Positions 5,036 to 8,323 of a stretch of 8,323 bases of DNA are shown here, one piece after another; within the stretch, counting starts at the first letter, position 1, and each line of letters begins with the position of its first letter. The stretch comes from Caldilineaceae bacterium (GTDB lineage: Bacteria > Chloroflexota > Anaerolineae > Caldilineales > Caldilineaceae). The translations under genes were made by a program, and so were the position numbers. Below the pieces are notes generated by a model. That model saw only the letters and a program-made list of their open reading frames with translations, had not been told where the DNA came from and searched no databases. The DNA is taken from NCBI GenBank assembly GCA_015494005.1, contig WGCB01000275.1:1-8323 (forward strand), read 5' to 3'.

Positions 5036-7391
5036 TTTGAAGCGCAACGTGAGTGTTTGGCCATCCATCGGCCTCCTGGCGCTGGGGTTGCTGATTGCCT
5101 TGGTGACTGGAACCCTCCCTTCCGGCGATCTGGCCGCGCGGGGAGCGGAGGCCTCCTCTACCGCTGTGAGCAGCATCCTGCGCATCGGCCGGGGCGATGC
5201 CGATGTGACGGCTCTCTCCCTCTCCAGGGACGGCACGCTGCTGGCCTTCGCCACCGCCGCCAGCGGGCTGGTCACTGGGGATGACAACCAGCTGTCAGAC
5301 ATCTTCGTCTACAACGCGACCACCGGTCAGGTCAACCTGGTCTCTGTGACAGGAAACGGGAAGCCCGCCAACGGCGCCTCGGTGGCCCCAGCCCTGGCCG
5401 GGGAAGGGCGTTACGTGGCCTTTGCCTCCCAGGCCAGCGACCTGGTCCTGGACGACAGCAACCAGCGCTGGGACATCTTCGTGCGGGATCTGGTCAGCGG
5501 CGAGACCAGCCGGGTCTCGGTGGCCAGCGATGGCAGCCAGGCCAACGGGGACTCCTTCAACCCGGCCATTTCCGGCGACGGCCGCTACGTAGTCTTCGAG
5601 TCGGACGCCACGAACCTCGTCCCTGGTGACACCAACGGCCGTCGAGACATCTTCCTCCACGACCGCAGTGATGGCTCCACGGTGCGGCTCACCGGCGCTG
5701 GGGACCAGCAGGCGGATGGCGATTCCTCCCTCCCCGCCATTTCCGACGACGGCCAGTGGATCGTCTTCGAGTCCGCGGCCACGAACCTGGTGGACCAGGA
5801 TACCAATCAGGTGACCGATGTCTTCGCCTGGCAGCGGAGCACCGGCGCGCTGCAACGACTGTCCCTGGACCCGTCCAGCCAGGTCCAGGGCAACGGGCCG
5901 TCCAGCCTGGCCGTCATCGCTGGGGACGGGCGCTATGTGGCCTTTCGCTCCTTCGCGGACAACCTTGTCCCGGGCGACAGCAACGCCACCTGGGACATCT
6001 TCGTCTACGATCTGCAGGCGGACAAGATGGAACTGGCCACCATCACCCAGGACGGGGGGCAGGCGGACCCCGCCCTGCTCTTCCCCGACGCACCGCAGAC
6101 CCGGCCAGCCATCTCGGCCGACGGCCGTTTCGTGGCTTTCCAATCGGATGCGGCGAACCTAGTGGCCGGGGACACCAACGGTCAGGTGGATATTTTCGTG
6201 CGGGATCTGGCGGCCCGCACCACCCAGCGCGCTTCCATAACTGCCAGTGGGAACCAGACCAACGGTCACTCCTTCTTTCCCCTGCTGTCCGGGGACGGCG
6301 GGACCCTGGCTTTCCTCTCCCAGGCCAGCAACCTGGTGGCCGGGGATTCCAACGGCTTCGTGGACGGTTTCCTGTACGGGGACGGCAGCGCGTTCCCCAC
6401 TCCCACCGCCACGCCCACGACGACGCCCAGCCCCACCCCGACGGCTACCCCCACGCCCACGCCTGGGTTCCGGGTGTCTCTGCCCCTGGTTATGAACTAT
6501 CAGCCTCTGGTGACGCCTGTACTGGCCCCTATCGACAACAGCGACCGGGACAACCAATACACCCTCCAGTGGCAAACAAACGGCTGGAACGATCCCGGGG
6601 ATGTGTTCTTGCTGGAAGAGGCTACGGCTGCCGATTTTTCCGATGCCCGGCCCGTCTACCAGGGGGCTCAGCAGAGCTGGACAGCTCAGGACAAGACACC
6701 AGGCCGTTACTTCTACCGGGTTCGCCTGGAGAATGGGACCCGCCAGACCGACTGGAGCGCCACCCAAGCGGTGACCATCACGCCCCTCTTCGTGGGGATG
6801 ACTGTGCGCTGGGAAGGGGTGGAAGAGCGCCGGGGCGGCAGCCAAGACGTGGACATCGGCCTCTTCTGGACCGAATCCCTGTCCACGATGGGCGGCCCGG
6901 ACAGCATCCTGAGCCAGGGCGCCCAATGGTATCAGCCCAATCCCTTCGGATGGCCCTCAGAGAACTGGACTTCCGCCTACCGGATCGACACGGGCGAATT
7001 CATCTCCACCACCTTGGCCCTGGACCCGGCCGTACGTTGGGGAAATCCCTGGATCCTCCCCTATGACCTGGACCTGCAGGACGTCTCTGCTGTCTCGGTT
7101 TCCGGCCAGATCTTCGACGTCACCGGGCCTTTCCTGGGGACCACTGGGGGTGGCCATTCGGTCCAGTATTGGCGCCTGGTGAACCGGCACAGCTTCACCG
7201 TCTGGGATGATGGCGGCCCCCTGACCCAGGTGGTGCAGCCGGGCGATATCCAGTTGCGATACGACGCTGGGGCCACAGGGTTGTTGCTCCGTCTGGACGT
7301 CCTGAAGCGCCACGTGCAGGACGGCATCCCCACAGGGGAGACCACCCACCACGTGTTGGATCTGATGGAGACCAATGCCCTTGAACGGTGA
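5028..7391 (+). CDS. Secreted seven-bladed PD40/TolB-like propeller protein with Pro-Thr linker, FN3-like and unknown C-terminal domains
   Basis: The product is 787 residues from a GTG that lies inside the end of the previous gene (8-bp overlap); no ATG occurs nearby, and GGGGAAG is 12 bases upstream. Residues 12-29 are the hydrophobic core of a signal peptide, with AEA|SS (41-44) as a possible cleavage site. About 50-453 carries seven copies of a PD40-like repeat, each with a DxNxxxD-like loop followed by DIFV-type strand, then AISGDGRYVVF-type strand: a complete propeller. Residues 457-479 are a Pro-Thr linker, followed by FRVSLPLVM (481-489), a motif I associate with Chloroflexota surface proteins. 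About 500-585 resembles fibronectin type III (YTLQW, YFYRVRLENG, WSATQAVTI). Residues 586-787 form a domain I do not recognise, Trp-rich and ending in a HHVLDLME helix. Propellers of this kind usually bind proteins or glycans; no catalytic site is evident. Confidence 0.9.
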   Translation: MSDLKRNVSVWPSIGLLALGLLIALVTGTLPSGDLAARGAEASSTAVSSILRIGRGDADVTALSLSRDGTLLAFATAASGLVTGDDNQLSDIFVYNATTGQVNLVSVTGNGKPANGASVAPALAGEGRYVAFASQASDLVLDDSNQRWDIFVRDLVSGETSRVSVASDGSQANGDSFNPAISGDGRYVVFESDATNLVPGDTNGRRDIFLHDRSDGSTVRLTGAGDQQADGDSSLPAISDDGQWIVFESAATNLVDQDTNQVTDVFAWQRSTGALQRLSLDPSSQVQGNGPSSLAVIAGDGRYVAFRSFADNLVPGDSNATWDIFVYDLQADKMELATITQDGGQADPALLFPDAPQTRPAISADGRFVAFQSDAANLVAGDTNGQVDIFVRDLAARTTQRASITASGNQTNGHSFFPLLSGDGGTLAFLSQASNLVAGDSNGFVDGFLYGDGSAFPTPTATPTTTPSPTPTATPTPTPGFRVSLPLVMNYQPLVTPVLAPIDNSDRDNQYTLQWQTNGWNDPGDVFLLEEATAADFSDARPVYQGAQQSWTAQDKTPGRYFYRVRLENGTRQTDWSATQAVTITPLFVGMTVRWEGVEERRGGSQDVDIGLFWTESLSTMGGPDSILSQGAQWYQPNPFGWPSENWTSAYRIDTGEFISTTLALDPAVRWGNPWILPYDLDLQDVSAVSVSGQIFDVTGPFLGTTGGGHSVQYWRLVNRHSFTVWDDGGPLTQVVQPGDIQLRYDAGATGLLLRLDVLKRHVQDGIPTGETTHHVLDLMETNALER
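5277..6386 (+). repeat. Seven propeller repeat units within the propeller gene
   Basis: The loop-strand motif begins at residues 84 (DDNQLSDIFV), 143 (DSNQRWDIFV), 201 (DTNGRRDIFL), 258 (DTNQVTDVFA), 317 (DSNATWDIFV), 382 (DTNGQVDIFV) and 440 (DSNGFVDGFL). The period is 57-59 residues except between the fifth and sixth, where it is 65 because of an extra FPDAPQT-like insertion. Seven units fit one closed seven-bladed propeller; the N-terminal strand at 50-76 would complete the last blade. Confidence 0.85.
6396..6464 (+). repeat. Pro-Thr linker tract in the propeller gene
   Basis: This stretch of short CCC/ACG/ACC codon repeats encodes 23 residues of PTPTATPT type. It separates the propeller from the SLPLVM motif and the C-terminal modules and probably acts as a stiff extended spacer. 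The same style of linker, much longer, is in the cohesin-like gene at the left edge. Confidence 0.9.
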
Positions 7392-7398
7392 ACGGATC

Positions 7399-8323
7399 AT
7401 GGATCGAACAGTTGGACCCTCGATGAGCATCCATCCCAGCTTGGCCGGCAGTTTCCGCCCCCGGATAGGCCGTCTGTTGTTGGCCCTGCTCCTGCCCACC
7501 ATCGTGGTGCCCCTGCTGATTGGTCTGCTGCGGCCCTCCAAACATATCTGGGCCAGTGGCAACACGCCGCCCACCATCTCAGATGTGGCGGACCAGGCTA
7601 CCGATGAGGACGTCACACTGGGACCAGTGACCTTCACCATCAGCGACACGGAAACGCCAGCGGATAGCCTGATGGTCTTCGCGGACTCTACCAACACGAC
7701 CCTGGTTCCGGTCAGCAACATCGCCCTGGGAGGCAGCGGTGTGACCCGCACGGTGACCATCACCCCTGCCCAGGATCAGACAGGCACTAGCATCATCTCC
7801 CTCATCGTCAGCGACGGATCGGACACGGCCCAGGACACGTTCGTGCTCACGGTGAACCCGGTGAACGATGGGCCGACCATCTCCAGCATCGCCGAACAGA
7901 CCGCCATGTCCGGGACCACCACCGGGCCCATTTCCTTCACGGTAGGGGACGTGGACACCCCTTTGGCCAGCCTCGTCCTCACCGCCACCTCGTCCAACCC
8001 GACCTTGACACCCCTGAGTGAGTTCCACTTTGAAGGCGCCGACGCGGACCGCAGCTTGACCCTCACACCCACGGTGGGCCTCACAGGCACAGCCATCATC
8101 ACGGTCAATGTGAGCGACGGCAGCCTCAGCGCAGACAGCCCTTTCACTTTGACAGTCCTGGCCCCCAACCAGCCACCCGGCGTAAGCGGCGTGGCGGACC
8201 AGACCACGGACGAAGACGTCCCAGTGGCCTTCGACTTCACCGTGAGCGATGACCGCACCCCCCTGGCCAGCCTGGTCATCACCACCACGTCCGGTGACAC
8301 AGCCCTGGCGCCACCGGGCAACC
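7399..8323 (+). CDS. Exported tandem Ig/cadherin-like repeat protein (3' end outside window)
   Basis: The frame opens at an ATG seven bases after the propeller gene's stop and stays open to the window edge (308 codons plus one base), so the C-terminus is missing. GGTGA, overlapping that stop, lies seven bases upstream. A second ATG at 7423 is possible. Residues 20-45 are RPRIGR plus a long hydrophobic core, an export signal or membrane anchor. From residue 55 there are three tandem domains of about 100 residues, starting NTPPTISDVADQATDEDV, VNDGPTISSIAEQT and NQPPGVSGVADQTTDEDV; the third is cut. Each complete unit continues with FTISD-like, SNPTLTP-like, TVTITPAQDQTGT-like and VSDGS-like strands, the pattern of bacterial cadherin-like/tandem-95 Ig repeats. 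Such proteins are usually large adhesins or surface stalks, sometimes with terminal enzymes or anchors. This is the fourth gene of the rightward operon. Confidence 0.87.
   Translation, partial: MDRTVGPSMSIHPSLAGSFRPRIGRLLLALLLPTIVVPLLIGLLRPSKHIWASGNTPPTISDVADQATDEDVTLGPVTFTISDTETPADSLMVFADSTNTTLVPVSNIALGGSGVTRTVTITPAQDQTGTSIISLIVSDGSDTAQDTFVLTVNPVNDGPTISSIAEQTAMSGTTTGPISFTVGDVDTPLASLVLTATSSNPTLTPLSEFHFEGADADRSLTLTPTVGLTGTAIITVNVSDGSLSADSPFTLTVLAPNQPPGVSGVADQTTDEDVPVAFDFTVSDDRTPLASLVITTTSGDTALAPPGN
7561..8323 (+). repeat. Tandem cadherin/Ig-like domain repeats (period about 100 codons)
   Basis: The units start at residues 55, 155 and 257, i.e. near 7561, 7861 and 8167. The first and third are most alike (VADQATDEDV against VADQTTDEDV, sharing GTGGCGGACCAG at 7585 and 8191). 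The middle one has lost the DED part (AEQTAMSGT). The array runs out of the window, so the total number is unknown. Confidence 0.85.

Noticed and set aside
4340..5302. 320-codon minus-strand open frame
   Set aside because: It is antisense to the beta-sandwich and propeller genes, which are coupled by overlapping starts and stops and have export signals.
5277..6386. Dockerin modules suggested by repeated DTNG motifs
   Set aside because: Dockerin loops read D-x-N-x-D-G with a second Asp at position 12 and come as two copies with helices. Here the loop is D-x-N-x-x-x-D followed by a beta strand, in seven propeller repeats, so it is not a partner for the cohesin-like protein on this evidence.
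5756..7066. 436-codon plus-strand open frame in another phase
   Set aside because: It lies wholly inside the propeller gene, is Arg/Gly/Pro-rich, and lacks the sevenfold repeat seen in the true frame.

Overview
The window is GC-rich, gene-dense bacterial DNA that looks like a Chloroflexota chromosome (Caldilineae/Anaerolineae-like). The support is indirect: exported proteins with Pro-Thr linkers of the PTPTATPT type, one of them followed directly by an SLPLVM motif, a combination I associate with surface proteins of that phylum. Lipobox signal peptides are also present. No 16S or other phylogenetic marker is here, so this is inference. I see no RNA genes, CRISPR, transposase, integrase or phage genes.

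Layout: two head-to-head operons diverge from a 212-bp spacer (3157-3368). Leftwards (minus strand, in transcription order) run a YkuE-like metallophosphoesterase (3156-2014), a small METTL7/TMT1-like SAM methyltransferase (1965-1399), a short lipoprotein with weak resemblance to chagasin-type (I42) protease inhibitors (1359-973), and a secreted cohesin-like protein with a long Thr/Pro tail (939 to the window edge, 3' end missing). The gaps are only 33-48 bp, so one transcript is likely.

Rightwards (plus strand) run a Cys-containing lipoprotein (3369-4157), a secreted beta-sandwich-like protein (4157-5035), a 787-residue seven-bladed propeller protein with a Pro-Thr linker and C-terminal modules (5028-7391), and the start of a large tandem Ig/cadherin-like repeat protein (7399 to the window edge). 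These four genes overlap or are separated by 7 bp, so they look translationally coupled. All four products carry export signals.

Taken together, six of eight genes encode exported or lipid-anchored proteins, mostly repeat or beta-sandwich modules without recognisable catalytic sites. The plus-strand operon looks like a co-expressed extracellular or cell-surface assembly of unknown role. The minus-strand operon mixes two probable enzymes with two exported proteins. The two genes cut by the window edges are open to the first and last base. No gene-free stretch exceeds 300 bases; the largest is the divergent spacer, which holds a candidate minus-strand promoter and a nested inverted repeat.
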